In this document: one piece after another, positions 32,733 through 40,323 of the stretch | Numbering within the stretch: position 1 is the first letter of the stretch | Layout: every line of letters begins with the position of its first letter | Source: Senegalimassilia faecalis | Lineage (GTDB): Bacteria; Actinomycetota; Coriobacteriia; Coriobacteriales; Eggerthellaceae | Assembly (NCBI RefSeq): GCF_004135645.1 | Contig: NZ_SDPW01000001.1 | Coordinates: 1,984,001 to 2,048,000 of the forward strand | Direction of reading: 5' to 3' | Length of the DNA stretch: 64,000 nt | Made by a program: the position numbers and the translations under genes | Notes under the pieces: generated by a model | Seen by the model: the letters and a program-made list of their open reading frames with translations, nothing else | Told to the model about the DNA's origin: nothing | Database searches by the model: none

Positions 32733-34805
32733 CTACCCTTCCGCCGCCTGGCGCGCCATCTCGGCTTCAAGCTCTTCGTTGAGCATGAACCACTCTTCCT
32801 CGGCGGCCGCGATGCGCTGCTTGAGCTTGGCATGCTCGGCCACGGCGTCCGACGAGGCGTCCTCGTTGATGTAGAAGTCGGGGTCGGCCATCTTCGCCAG
32901 CAGCTCTTCCATGCGCGCGTTGTCGCGCTCCATCTGTTTGTCCAGCTCGGCGATGCGCTTGCGATGGTTCTTCAGCGCGGCATAGGCGCGATTGCGCGCC
33001 TCGGCCTCGCGGCGCTTCTGCTCCTTCGTCTTCGGCGCGCTGCCGCGCTTGGCCGTCAGCTCGCCGGCCACAGGCTGTTCGGCGGCGGGCACCGGCGCCT
33101 TAGCGGCTGGCGCGGACGCCTTGCCCTTCGCCTTGCCGCCCTTACCCGAGCCGCCCTTGCCCATCAGCTCGTCCACCAGCGACTCGTCGGTGGGCGCCGG
33201 GCCGTCAAGCTGGCCGGACTTGAACAGGTAGTAGTCGTAGTCGCCGTCGTACACCGTCACCTTGCCCGGCTTCACTTCCACGATGCGGTTCGCCACGCTG
33301 CGGATAAGGTGGCGGTCGTGCGTGATCAGCAGAATGGTGCCCTCGAAGCGGTTGAGCGCCTGCTCAAGCACGTCGGCGCTGGCGATGTCCAGATGGTTCG
33401 TGGGCTCGTCCAGGCACAGCAGCGGTTTCGGCGCCACCAGCATCTTCGCCAATGCCAAACGGCCCTTCTCGCCGCCGGACAGCACGCTGACCTTCTTGTC
33501 CACCGCGTCGCCCTCGAACAGAAACGCGCCCAGCAGGCTGCGCACCTGCGAGATGTTCCAGCCCGGCGCCACGTGATCGAGTTCCTCGAACACGGTGTTG
33601 CCCGCGTGCAGCTCTTCCAGCTGGTGCTGCGCGTAGTACGTCAGCGCCACGTGCACGCCATAGGTGATGGTGCCCGCATCGGGCTTCATAACGCCCGCGA
33701 TCATCTTCATAAGCGTGGACTTGCCCGCGCCGTTCGGGCCCACCAGCGCCACCTTGTCGCCCCGGTACATGGTGAAGTCGAAGTTGTCGTACACGCGCTT
33801 GTCGCCGAAGTGCTTCACCAAGCCGCGGCAGCGCACCACCTCGTCGCCGGTGCGCGGCGGCTGCACGAAGTTGAAGTGGATGGGCTTCTTCTCTTCCGGA
33901 ATCTCGATAAGCTCTTCCTTCAGGCGCTCAAGGCGCTGCGCGCGCTCCTGGGCCTGGCGAGCCTTCGTGGCCTTGTAGCGAAAGCGCTCGACGAACTCCT
34001 CCAGATGCTTCATTTCCTCAAGCTGCTTCGTGCGCTGCTGGCGCAGGCGCTCGATGCGCTCTTCGCGCGCCTTGAGGTACGCGGAATAGTTGCCCTTGTA
34101 CAGGTTGACGCGGCCGTTGGCCACCTCGGCCACGCGGTCGACCATGTTGTCCATGAACTCGCGGTCGTGGCTGACCACGATGACGGTGCCCTCGTAGCCG
34201 CGCAGGAAGCCTTCAAGCCACTTGACCGATTCCAGGTCCAGGTGGTTCGTGGGCTCGTCGAGCATGAGCACCTCGGGGTTGCGCACCAGAAGCTTCGCCA
34301 GCGCGATGCGCATCTGCCAGCCGCCCGAGAAGTTCGTGGTGGCCTGCTGCAGGTCGCCTTCCTTGAAGCCCAGGCCGAACAGCACGCCGCGCACCTTCGC
34401 CTCGATGGTGTAGCCGCCCAGCGTCTCGTATGCGTCGCGCGCGCGGCCGGCCGCAGCCAGCTGGCGTTCGGTGGGGTTTTCGCCCAGGGAGTTCTCCAGC
34501 TCGCGCAGGCGCTGCTCGGCCGCCAGGATTTCCACCTGCGAGGACATGACTTCCTCGAAGATGGGGCGGTCGGGCATCTCGATGGCCTCCTGCTCCAGGT
34601 AGCCCACGCGCGCCCCCTTCGCGAACAGGATGCGGCCCTCGTCGGCGTCTTCGCGCCCGCTGATGATGTTGAGCATGGTGGTTTTGCCCGCACCGTTCGG
34701 GCCGACAAGCGCCAGGCGGTCGTACTCCTCCAGCTTGAACGTGACGTCGGAAAACAGCGTGCGCCCCCCGAACGACTTCGTCAGATGCTCAACCTGCATG
34801 ATCAT
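32733..34805 (-). CDS. ABC-F family ATPase
   Basis: Two ATPase domains without membrane segments are joined by a helical linker (residues about 225-310, Arg/Glu-rich). Both Walker A motifs ([18 protein letters not shown]) and signatures (SGGWQMR, SGGEKGR) are intact, with LDEPTNHLD twice. A charged linker (about 555-610) and C-terminal coiled coil (residues 615-690) resemble Uup/YdiF-type members that act on ribosomes. It is 690 residues long. An antibiotic-resistance role is possible for ABC-F proteins but the housekeeping type fits better. It heads the operon with trmL. Confidence 0.93.
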   Translation of the reverse strand: MIMQVEHLTKSFGGRTLFSDVTFKLEEYDRLALVGPNGAGKTTMLNIISGREDADEGRILFAKGARVGYLEQEAIEMPDRPIFEEVMSSQVEILAAEQRLRELENSLGENPTERQLAAAGRARDAYETLGGYTIEAKVRGVLFGLGFKEGDLQQATTNFSGGWQMRIALAKLLVRNPEVLMLDEPTNHLDLESVKWLEGFLRGYEGTVIVVSHDREFMDNMVDRVAEVANGRVNLYKGNYSAYLKAREERIERLRQQRTKQLEEMKHLEEFVERFRYKATKARQAQERAQRLERLKEELIEIPEEKKPIHFNFVQPPRTGDEVVRCRGLVKHFGDKRVYDNFDFTMYRGDKVALVGPNGAGKSTLMKMIAGVMKPDAGTITYGVHVALTYYAQHQLEELHAGNTVFEELDHVAPGWNISQVRSLLGAFLFEGDAVDKKVSVLSGGEKGRLALAKMLVAPKPLLCLDEPTNHLDIASADVLEQALNRFEGTILLITHDRHLIRSVANRIVEVKPGKVTVYDGDYDYYLFKSGQLDGPAPTDESLVDELMGKGGSGKGGKAKGKASAPAAKAPVPAAEQPVAGELTAKRGSAPKTKEQKRREAEARNRAYAALKNHRKRIAELDKQMERDNARMEELLAKMADPDFYINEDASSDAVAEHAKLKQRIAAAEEEWFMLNEELEAEMARQAAEG

Positions 34806-34951
34806 GGTGCAATAACTCCTTTTCTTTGTTGCAGCCTTTCATCATACCGGAGATGCACCACGCACGGCCCCCAAACCACCCAACCTGACCGAAATGAGCA
34901 CGAGAAAGAACAAGCGCCGGGCAATGGCCAGCAGCGAAGCAAACCTATTTG

Positions 34952-35220
34952 ATTCAGGTTCTCAAAAAAGTGGCCATTGTTGGGCATTTTTCCGAAAAGC
35001 TGAACGAATGCGGGACATATTTCGACGAAGCTGAATGCCTCAAGCACGTCCCTCCGCGGCGTAGCGCAAGGCGTTATTCCAAAATTGCAAACCCCAGGTG
35101 AAAGGCTTGCTCAAACGCCAAGACGCAACAGCGCCCCCAACAAATCTGACACATTCAATGGCGAACATTCAAGAAATCGAAATATTGCCCAACAATGGCC
35201 ACTTTTCCCATTTCCTGAAT
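34952..35220. repeat. Inverted repeat, 35-bp arms, both encoding a PNNGHF peptide
   Basis: Arms at 34952-34986 and 35186-35220. The inner 21 bp (34966-34986 and 35186-35206) are perfectly complementary, and the outer attcagg/cctgaat also pair. Read outward, each arm can encode PNNGHF within a short frame: minus-strand frame 34802-35047 and plus-strand frame starting near 35158. The arms may be two inverted copies of a small repeated unit. Confidence 0.6.
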
Positions 35221-35309
35221 GCCGCGGTAGTGCCTGCAGCCGACGAGCATTGCGCACCAACAGGAAGCAATGGTGGCACAGATGAATTTGGGCTTATAGG
35301 GGAAAGACG

Positions 35310-35502
35310 ATATGAGCAGGACATCGTGAGCCCCTGCTCCGTGCCGTTGCTGTTCTTCTCGTGGGTCGGGGCTGATAATGGCGTCGTCAGAACAGCTTGG
35401 TCCAGCCAGGTTGCCACACGCACGAGAGCACATAAGAAGGGCCAAACCCGAAAAAACAGCGGGTTTGGCCCTTCTTTGCCCTTGACAATGTCCTGCTCAT
35501 AT
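35310..35502. repeat. 15-bp inverted repeat enclosing a hairpin
   Basis: atatgagcaggacat at 35310-35324 is exactly complementary to 35488-35502. The 193-bp segment encloses the terminator-like hairpin at 35434-35476. It may be a small non-autonomous element or a structured transcript. Confidence 0.5.
35434..35476. terminator. Strong 17-bp hairpin
   Basis: Arms aagaagggccaaacccg (35434-35450) and its exact complement (35460-35476) around an A-rich loop; the right arm ends CTTCTTTG. No gene precedes it on the plus strand, so its role is unclear. Confidence 0.55.
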
Positions 35503-35544
35503 TAGCCCTCAGGGGTTTGAGGCCTCAATACTTGATAACCTGAA

Positions 35545-35576
35545 ACAAAAAAGACGAACCGCTTTCGCGGTTCGTC
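35545..35576 (-). terminator. Terminator of tRNA-Asn
   Basis: On the minus strand, 10-bp stem gacgaaccgc/gcggttcgtc with loop GAAA is followed at once by TTTTTTGTTT. It starts 11 bp after the CCA end of the tRNA. Confidence 0.9.
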
Positions 35577-35587
35577 TAGGAGCTTTA

Positions 35588-35662
35588 TGGCTCCCCGGGT
35601 AGGATTCGAACCTACAACCCTCCGGTTAACAGCCGGATGCTCTGCCGTTGAGCTACCGAGGA
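35588..35662 (-). tRNA. tRNA-Asn (GTT)
   Basis: On the minus strand the 75-nt sequence folds as a cloverleaf: acceptor TCCTCGG pairs with CCGGGGA, the anticodon loop CTGTTAA gives anticodon GTT (Asn), and the T arm has GGTTCGAATCC. CCA is encoded. A consensus promoter precedes it and a terminator follows. Confidence 0.97.
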
Positions 35663-35700
35663 ATTTCGGTGCGCTTTCTTCTTTCGTGGCGCAAGAAAGT

Positions 35701-35728
35701 ATTATAGACATTTCAATTTTCCGCGCAA
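35701..35728 (-). promoter_or_regulatory. Promoter of tRNA-Asn
   Basis: On the minus strand TTGCGC (35728-35723) and TATAAT (35706-35701) are separated by 16 bases. The tRNA 5' end lies 38 bp downstream. Confidence 0.75.
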
Positions 35729-36022
35729 GCCCCTTTTTTTAAAATTTTTCCGGACCGGGTTTTGAAGGCGCCCACGCCCCAAAACCCGCCCTATGCCCTC
35801 GCAAACGCATGAAGTCGAAACCACACGCTGACGACAGGGTCGGCCTCGTCGCAAGACGGCCTTGGCCCCTACAGCATTCGCCAGAAAGGAAAGTGGCCTC
35901 CCGTTTCTCCATCCAGGAAACGGGAGGCCACTCATTGTCGAACTCCTTGCAAGATCAACAGTAGCGAATTGCTTGCAAACCAGCCATCGCAAAAACCTGC
36001 GCGCAACGCCACGGGGCCGCGC
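35729..36022. other. Intergenic region between tRNA-Asn promoter and merR
   Basis: No gene is seen in these 294 bp. Hairpins lie at 35756-35764/35780-35788 (cgggttttg/caaaacccg) and at 35892-35932, the latter being the likely merR terminator. Confidence 0.5.
35892..35932 (-). terminator. Likely terminator of the MerR gene
   Basis: A perfect 16-bp stem (agtggcctcccgtttc, 35892-35907; complement 35917-35932). On the minus strand it is followed by TTCCTTTC. The merR gene ends 91 bp before it. Confidence 0.65.
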
Positions 36023-36397
36023 TTACTGCAGCTTCGCCTCGGTCTCCTTCATGACCTTCTCGTAGTTGGCAATCTTGTAGTCAAGGCGGTCAACGCCGGC
36101 TTGCATTTCCGCAACGCGCGTGCGCATAAGGTCGCGCTGCTCCTCAAGCAAGCTGATGCGCTGCTTGATGGTGCTGTCGCCTTCCTCGATAAGCCCCATG
36201 TACTCGATGAGCGACTCGATGGACATGCCCGCGCCGCGCATGCACTTGATAAATTGAATGCGCGCGCAGTCTTGCTCGGTGTAGTCGCGGATGCCGCTTT
36301 CGGTGCGGCGCACGTGCCGCATAAGGCCGATGCGCTCGTAGTAGCGCAATGTGTCGGCGGAGATGTCGTACTGCTTGCTCACTTCGGCGATTTTCAT
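36023..36397 (-). CDS. MerR-family transcription regulator
   Basis: The 124-residue product has the MerR DNA-binding start (MKIAEVSKQYDISADTLRYYERIGLM) and a dimerisation coiled coil (about residues 75-115, ISLLEEQRDLMRTRVAEMQ). There are only two cysteines, not placed as in metal-sensing MerR proteins. It most resembles the AdhR/CueR-like short members that respond to small molecules or aldehydes. No target gene lies next to it, but its own promoter has the stretched spacer these proteins act on. Confidence 0.88.
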   Translation of the reverse strand: MKIAEVSKQYDISADTLRYYERIGLMRHVRRTESGIRDYTEQDCARIQFIKCMRGAGMSIESLIEYMGLIEEGDSTIKQRISLLEEQRDLMRTRVAEMQAGVDRLDYKIANYEKVMKETEAKLQ

Positions 36398-36429
36398 GCG
36401 TTCCCCTTTGATGCGTTTCTGCTGCGCTT

Positions 36430-36460
36430 ATTTCACCACTTTAAGTTTGCTCCATGTCAA
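36430..36460 (-). promoter_or_regulatory. Stretched promoter of the MerR gene
   Basis: On the minus strand TTGACA (36460-36455) and TGAAAT (36435-36430) are 19 bases apart. The spacer has an imperfect dyad (cttgacatgg/aaacttaaag region). A 19-bp spacer is the usual target geometry for MerR activators, so the gene is probably autoregulated. Confidence 0.55.
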
Positions 36461-36596
36461 GGTTTAGGGAACACAAAAACGCGAAATGTGCCGGAAAGTT
36501 GTGGCGCTTCAATATGCGCATCGCCATCGACCCTTGCGATTAAACGCGCGACGATTGCATAATAGTGCTCACAATCATGCAACGAAAGGAGCGAGC

Positions 36597-36866
36597 ATGC
36601 CAACATGCGTTCCCATAAAAGATCTTCGCGACACTGCGGCGTTCGATCAGCTGGTTGAGACCAGTCCTTCACCCGTAACGGTGACGAAAAACGGATACGA
36701 CCGATTCGTCTGCGTGCGAAGCGCGGACTACGAACGGCTTGAGCAAGCAGACGCACGCGCTCGTTTGCTTGAAAGAATCGTTGTTGCCGAACAGGAAAGG
36801 TCAGAAGGACTATCCACAGACGCGTATGAGGCAACCACGGCATTACGGGAGAAATATGGCCTATAA
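36597..36866 (+). CDS. Phd/YefM-type antitoxin
   Basis: The 89-residue product has the Phd/YefM start (VPIKDLRDTAAFDQLVETSPSPVTVTKNGYDRFVCVRSADYERL), a DNA-binding fold that also represses its own operon. The C-terminal 35 residues are the toxin-neutralising part. GAAAGGAG precedes the ATG at 36597. The toxin gene overlaps its end by 11 bp. Confidence 0.85.
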   Translation: MPTCVPIKDLRDTAAFDQLVETSPSPVTVTKNGYDRFVCVRSADYERLEQADARARLLERIVVAEQERSEGLSTDAYEATTALREKYGL

Positions 36867-37167
36867 CGTCCGCATCCAGCCAAGCGCGCTGATCGAACTT
36901 GACGAAATCGTCTCCTACTTGATGGTGTTCGGGCCGCACACGGCGCAATCGTTTCTTGACAATTGGGAAGCCATGCTCGACGAGCTGCGCGACGGCATTG
37001 CGGAACACGCGCTATCCAGATTCGAAGTGCTCGCGAAGCTTGGCTACCGCACCGCATTCGTGAAAAACTACATCGTGCTGTTTTTCAAAGAAGAAGACAC
37101 CCTCACGGTTGCCCATATCTTCCATCAAAGCCAAGACTATGCGCGTTTAGTGCCGAACGGCAGCTAG
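36856..37167 (+). CDS. RelE/ParE-superfamily toxin
   Basis: The 103-residue product has the RelE/ParE fold pattern: YNVRIQPSALIELDEIVSYL, then a helix-rich middle and the late LGYRTAFVKNYIVLFFKEEDTLTVAHIFHQSQDY. Such toxins cleave mRNA on the ribosome (RelE) or poison gyrase (ParE); the sequence alone does not decide. It overlaps the Phd-type antitoxin, as is typical. Confidence 0.82.
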   Translation: MAYNVRIQPSALIELDEIVSYLMVFGPHTAQSFLDNWEAMLDELRDGIAEHALSRFEVLAKLGYRTAFVKNYIVLFFKEEDTLTVAHIFHQSQDYARLVPNGS

Positions 37168-37173
37168 AACGCC

Positions 37174-39756
37174 CTAATACATGCCGAAGGCGTTCCAGAG
37201 CAGAGCGTTTGCCGTGATCATAACCACCAGCGATCCGAACAGGAAATACAGCGCGATGCGGTACACCGACACCGTCTCGCCGGCGGCGCTGGCGTTCGCC
37301 ATGGCGTGCGCGCCCACCTGCCCCACGGGCGCCACACCGTGCGCGCCCAGCTGCGTGGTCCAGCCCTTCGACAGCGGCTCTGACGAGCGCACCTGCAACA
37401 GCTCCAGGAACACCAACGCCGCGGCCAGCGCGAAGTACAGCCCAAAATCGCAGATGTAGCGCATAAGGATGCCCGCGCCCTGCAGGTCGAACACGCACAG
37501 CGCCACGGCCACAACCACTAGGCACACCCACAGCGGCAGCAGCCCCTTCGCCTTCAGCGCGTGGCGCACGCGCGGCAAGGCCAGCAGCACCAGCGTCATG
37601 GGATACAGAAAGAAGTAGCCGCCGAACATGGGCTCGTAGATGGTGACGCCTTGGTACGACGGGTCCATGTACGTCTGGTGCAAAAACGGGAACTGGCTGC
37701 CCAGCGCCGGCGGCTGCAGCAGGTACGCGTACAGGCCGAACGGGATGCGGTCGGCGTGGAATCCGCGATGCGTCATGTCGTTCGTGGTGAGGTTGTAGTT
37801 CGCGCCGAAATCCAGCGGGCTGCCGAAGCGCAGGAAGTTGTACGCCATCACGACCAGCGCCACCGCCGCAAACGGCGCAAGCGCCGCGCGGAACTCGCAC
37901 AAGCACGCGCGGCGCGCCTGGGCGTTGCCGCGCGCGTCGCGCAAAAACGGCCAGAACAGCACCAGGCCGAACACGGCGGCCAACACCATCTGCGGGCGCG
38001 CCGCCAGCGTCAGCGCGATAAGCGCCGCACCTGCAACCACGCGGCCGCGCTCGATGTACCCGCGCGACGTGCCGCTGACCCACAGCCCCAGGCCCCAGCT
38101 GACCAGCGCCAAACCCATGGCCTCGGGCAGGAAATACATGCTGGGCGTGCGCGCCAGAATCAGCCCGCCGCCCGCCACGAACAGCATGATGTCCAGCACG
38201 GCGAACAGCCCCAGCGACGTGCGCGGGAACCACCGCCGCACCACGTTCGTCAGCAAGTACGCCAAGCCGGCCGCATACGCGCAATCGCAGATGGCCACGC
38301 CCAGCCACGTGGGGAAACCGGTTCCCGTGGCCAGAAGCCACGGCACATAGAACACCAGGCACGGCAGCACGCCGAAGTACACGTAGTACTTGCCCTCGAA
38401 ATACGCGTGGTCCCACAGATACGGCACGCCGGCCGCGGCGCGCGCCGCTGTGTCGTAGGGGTTGTCCATGGCCTGCAACGCCGCGCTGGGCACGTCGTCA
38501 AGGTACAGGTGCCCCTGGAGCAGCGCCTGCGCAAGCTTTTGATACTGGAAGTAGTTTTCGGTGCTGGCGGTTTGCGTCAGCGACAGGAAGTGCGTGTTCG
38601 ACATGACCAGCACGAATACGATGACCGCCTGCACGGCCACCAGGCCGACAACCATCCACCCGTGGCGCGTGATGCGCCCGTCGAACACGCGGCTGAACAG
38701 CATCGACTGCGGGCGCACGGCATACAGCAGCAACAGCACGGCCAGAATGTACGCAAAACGCACCGGGTCGATGTCAAGCGGCACCTGCTGGTTGAGGCTG
38801 ACGCCCGTAACGGTGATCGGCCCCACATCGGCCAGGTTCGTGAACGACACGTAAATGGAATGGCACTTCCCCGCCGGGTCCAAGCTGATGTACGTGCTGG
38901 CCGCATCGGCCGGGTCCACCGTCACCGAAGGCAGCTGGTAGTAGTTCGCGTTGCCCTCGTCGGCAAGGTACATGGTCACCTGCAGCTTGCTATCGGTGGC
39001 TTTCGCGGCCGCCGCCGGGTTGTTGAGCACGGGAGCGAAGTGGATGCTGCGCACGGTGTCGTCAAGACTGGTCAGCTCGATGGCGTTGTTGGAGGCATCA
39101 AGCGCAATGGCGCCCTCGCTGCCGGAGGCCACGCCGTTGACCAGGTACGACCCCACCTCGGGATACGTCATGGACGTGAAGAACGCCAAGTTGAAGCCGA
39201 ACACCTCGATGGCCACGGCCACCAGCACGCACACAAGCAGGCCGGCGAAGCGCTTCGCGGGGCTGGTGTAGGCGCCCGCCGAGCCGGCAAACCCCATGTC
39301 GCCGGTGTCGAAAGGCGACGCCCAGCCCGAACGCGGCTGCGCCGCAGCATGACGACCCGGGCGCGTGTAGGCGTTAGCGGCGCCGCGGCCAGCACCGCCG
39401 GCAGCTGCCGAGCCACCCGGCATACGCGAAGTACCACCATCAGGACGCGACCAGGGATTTTGCCGCCCACCGTTAGCACCAGCTCCGCCAAACGAGGATC
39501 CATATCCCCCGCGAACGCCGCTGGCATCGTGTCCGTTCGCGGCACCGTAAGCGCCATCGCCCGCAGCGCCCCGCCCACCGCCAGCGCCCGGCATGCGCGC
39601 CGTGCCGCTGGCATACGGCGCCCGACCGCCCTCCGCGCCCGAACGCGCGCGATTGCCGCCATGCGCCGAATAGTTCTCGCGGGCGTATTGCTGGAACTCC
39701 GGCGAGGAAACGCCAGGCTCGAAAGGGTCATGATACTGTTGATTCCGATTAGCCAT
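37174..39756 (-). CDS. Large polytopic membrane protein, probable GT-C-like envelope enzyme
   Basis: The 860-residue protein starts at the ATG 39756 (MANRNQQYH). Residues 1-165 are a disordered Gly/Ala/Arg-rich cytoplasmic segment. One helix near 175 is followed by a beta-rich extracytoplasmic part (about 200-330), then at least nine hydrophobic helices to the end. A loop with WDHAYFEGKYYVYFGVLP is conserved-looking. The layout resembles GT-C glycosyltransferases that use lipid-linked sugars, but no catalytic motif can be named. It lies next to envelope genes and is divergent from an HPt gene. Confidence 0.6.
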   Translation of the reverse strand: MANRNQQYHDPFEPGVSSPEFQQYARENYSAHGGNRARSGAEGGRAPYASGTARMPGAGGGRGAAGDGAYGAANGHDASGVRGGYGSSFGGAGANGGRQNPWSRPDGGTSRMPGGSAAAGGAGRGAANAYTRPGRHAAAQPRSGWASPFDTGDMGFAGSAGAYTSPAKRFAGLLVCVLVAVAIEVFGFNLAFFTSMTYPEVGSYLVNGVASGSEGAIALDASNNAIELTSLDDTVRSIHFAPVLNNPAAAAKATDSKLQVTMYLADEGNANYYQLPSVTVDPADAASTYISLDPAGKCHSIYVSFTNLADVGPITVTGVSLNQQVPLDIDPVRFAYILAVLLLLYAVRPQSMLFSRVFDGRITRHGWMVVGLVAVQAVIVFVLVMSNTHFLSLTQTASTENYFQYQKLAQALLQGHLYLDDVPSAALQAMDNPYDTAARAAAGVPYLWDHAYFEGKYYVYFGVLPCLVFYVPWLLATGTGFPTWLGVAICDCAYAAGLAYLLTNVVRRWFPRTSLGLFAVLDIMLFVAGGGLILARTPSMYFLPEAMGLALVSWGLGLWVSGTSRGYIERGRVVAGAALIALTLAARPQMVLAAVFGLVLFWPFLRDARGNAQARRACLCEFRAALAPFAAVALVVMAYNFLRFGSPLDFGANYNLTTNDMTHRGFHADRIPFGLYAYLLQPPALGSQFPFLHQTYMDPSYQGVTIYEPMFGGYFFLYPMTLVLLALPRVRHALKAKGLLPLWVCLVVVAVALCVFDLQGAGILMRYICDFGLYFALAAALVFLELLQVRSSEPLSKGWTTQLGAHGVAPVGQVGAHAMANASAAGETVSVYRIALYFLFGSLVVMITANALLWNAFGMY

Positions 39757-39808
39757 AGGCCGGATTATACTTCCGATAACGAACCCGTCCGAAACCCTGG
39801 GAGGCACA

Positions 39809-40171
39809 ATGGACGAAAAAGACATTGCGATTTTGCGAAACGCGAACATCGACTACGAAGATATCACCGACCGCTTCGAAGGCAACGAGGCGCTGTACCT
39901 CAAACTTGCCGAGCTCTTCCTGTCCGACCCGCACATGGCCAACATCAAGGCCGCATTCACCGAAGGCAACCTCGGCGAGGCCGAGCGCGAATCGCACGCC
40001 CTGAAAGGCGTGGCGGGCAACCTATCGCTGACCAGCTTGCACCAGCTGGCCACGCGCATGAACGACCTGCTGAAAGCCCACGACGAGCAAGCCGCCACCG
40101 CCCTACTCCCCCAACTCGACGAAGCCTACAGCGAAGCAATCCAAGCCCTACGAGCAGTCCTCGGGAAGTAA
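39809..40171 (+). CDS. Orphan HPt-domain protein
   Basis: The 120-residue product is a histidine phosphotransfer domain alone. The active His is in ESHALKGVAGNLSL (about residue 63), within the four-helix bundle pattern. HPt proteins relay phosphate between receiver domains of hybrid kinases. No kinase or receiver is adjacent; the nearest regulator is the degenerate LytTR protein 26 kb away. RBS GGGAGG lies 5 bases before the ATG. Confidence 0.85.
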   Translation: MDEKDIAILRNANIDYEDITDRFEGNEALYLKLAELFLSDPHMANIKAAFTEGNLGEAERESHALKGVAGNLSLTSLHQLATRMNDLLKAHDEQAATALLPQLDEAYSEAIQALRAVLGK

Positions 40172-40252
40172 CCAGCCCCAAGCACCCAGCACATCAGAAG
40201 GCTAGCCACCTACCCAAGCCCCGCCGGCCACTTGAGCAAGCCACGCATATGC

Positions 40253-40288
40253 AAAAAGGTGCGGCAAGCCCGCTGCTCGCCGCACCTT
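40253..40288 (-). terminator. Terminator after the C39-type protein gene
   Basis: On the minus strand, stem aaggtgcggc/gccgcacctt (40256-40265, 40279-40288) with extra inner pairs is followed by TTTTTGC. It lies 36 bp after the stop at 40324. Confidence 0.8.
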
Positions 40289-40323
40289 GCATCAATTCAG
40301 CTCTACGCTTGAAACGGTCAGAA

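Larger units (their letters stand above)
34806..35544. other. Repeat-rich intergenic region beside tRNA-Asn
   Basis: These 739 bp hold no gene I can support. They contain two sets of large inverted repeats (34952-35220 and 35310-35502) and a strong hairpin (35434-35476). Frames on both strands are short and atypical. The AAAAGGAG RBS of abc-F lies at the left end. The layout suggests the remains of a mobile or repeat element next to a tRNA gene. Confidence 0.5.

Noticed and set aside
32595-34952. A 785-residue plus-strand open frame
   Set aside because: It is the mirror of the abc-F gene, whose Walker and signature motifs are intact on the other strand.
35098-35505. A 135-residue plus-strand protein gene
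   Set aside because: It has no RBS, crosses two inverted repeats and a terminator-like hairpin, and shows no coding bias. Only the PNNGHF part is of interest and is reported as a repeat.
34806-35544. A CRISPR array or att site beside tRNA-Asn
   Set aside because: The repeats are inverted, not direct and evenly spaced, and I found no direct copy of the tRNA 3' end in the flanking sequence.
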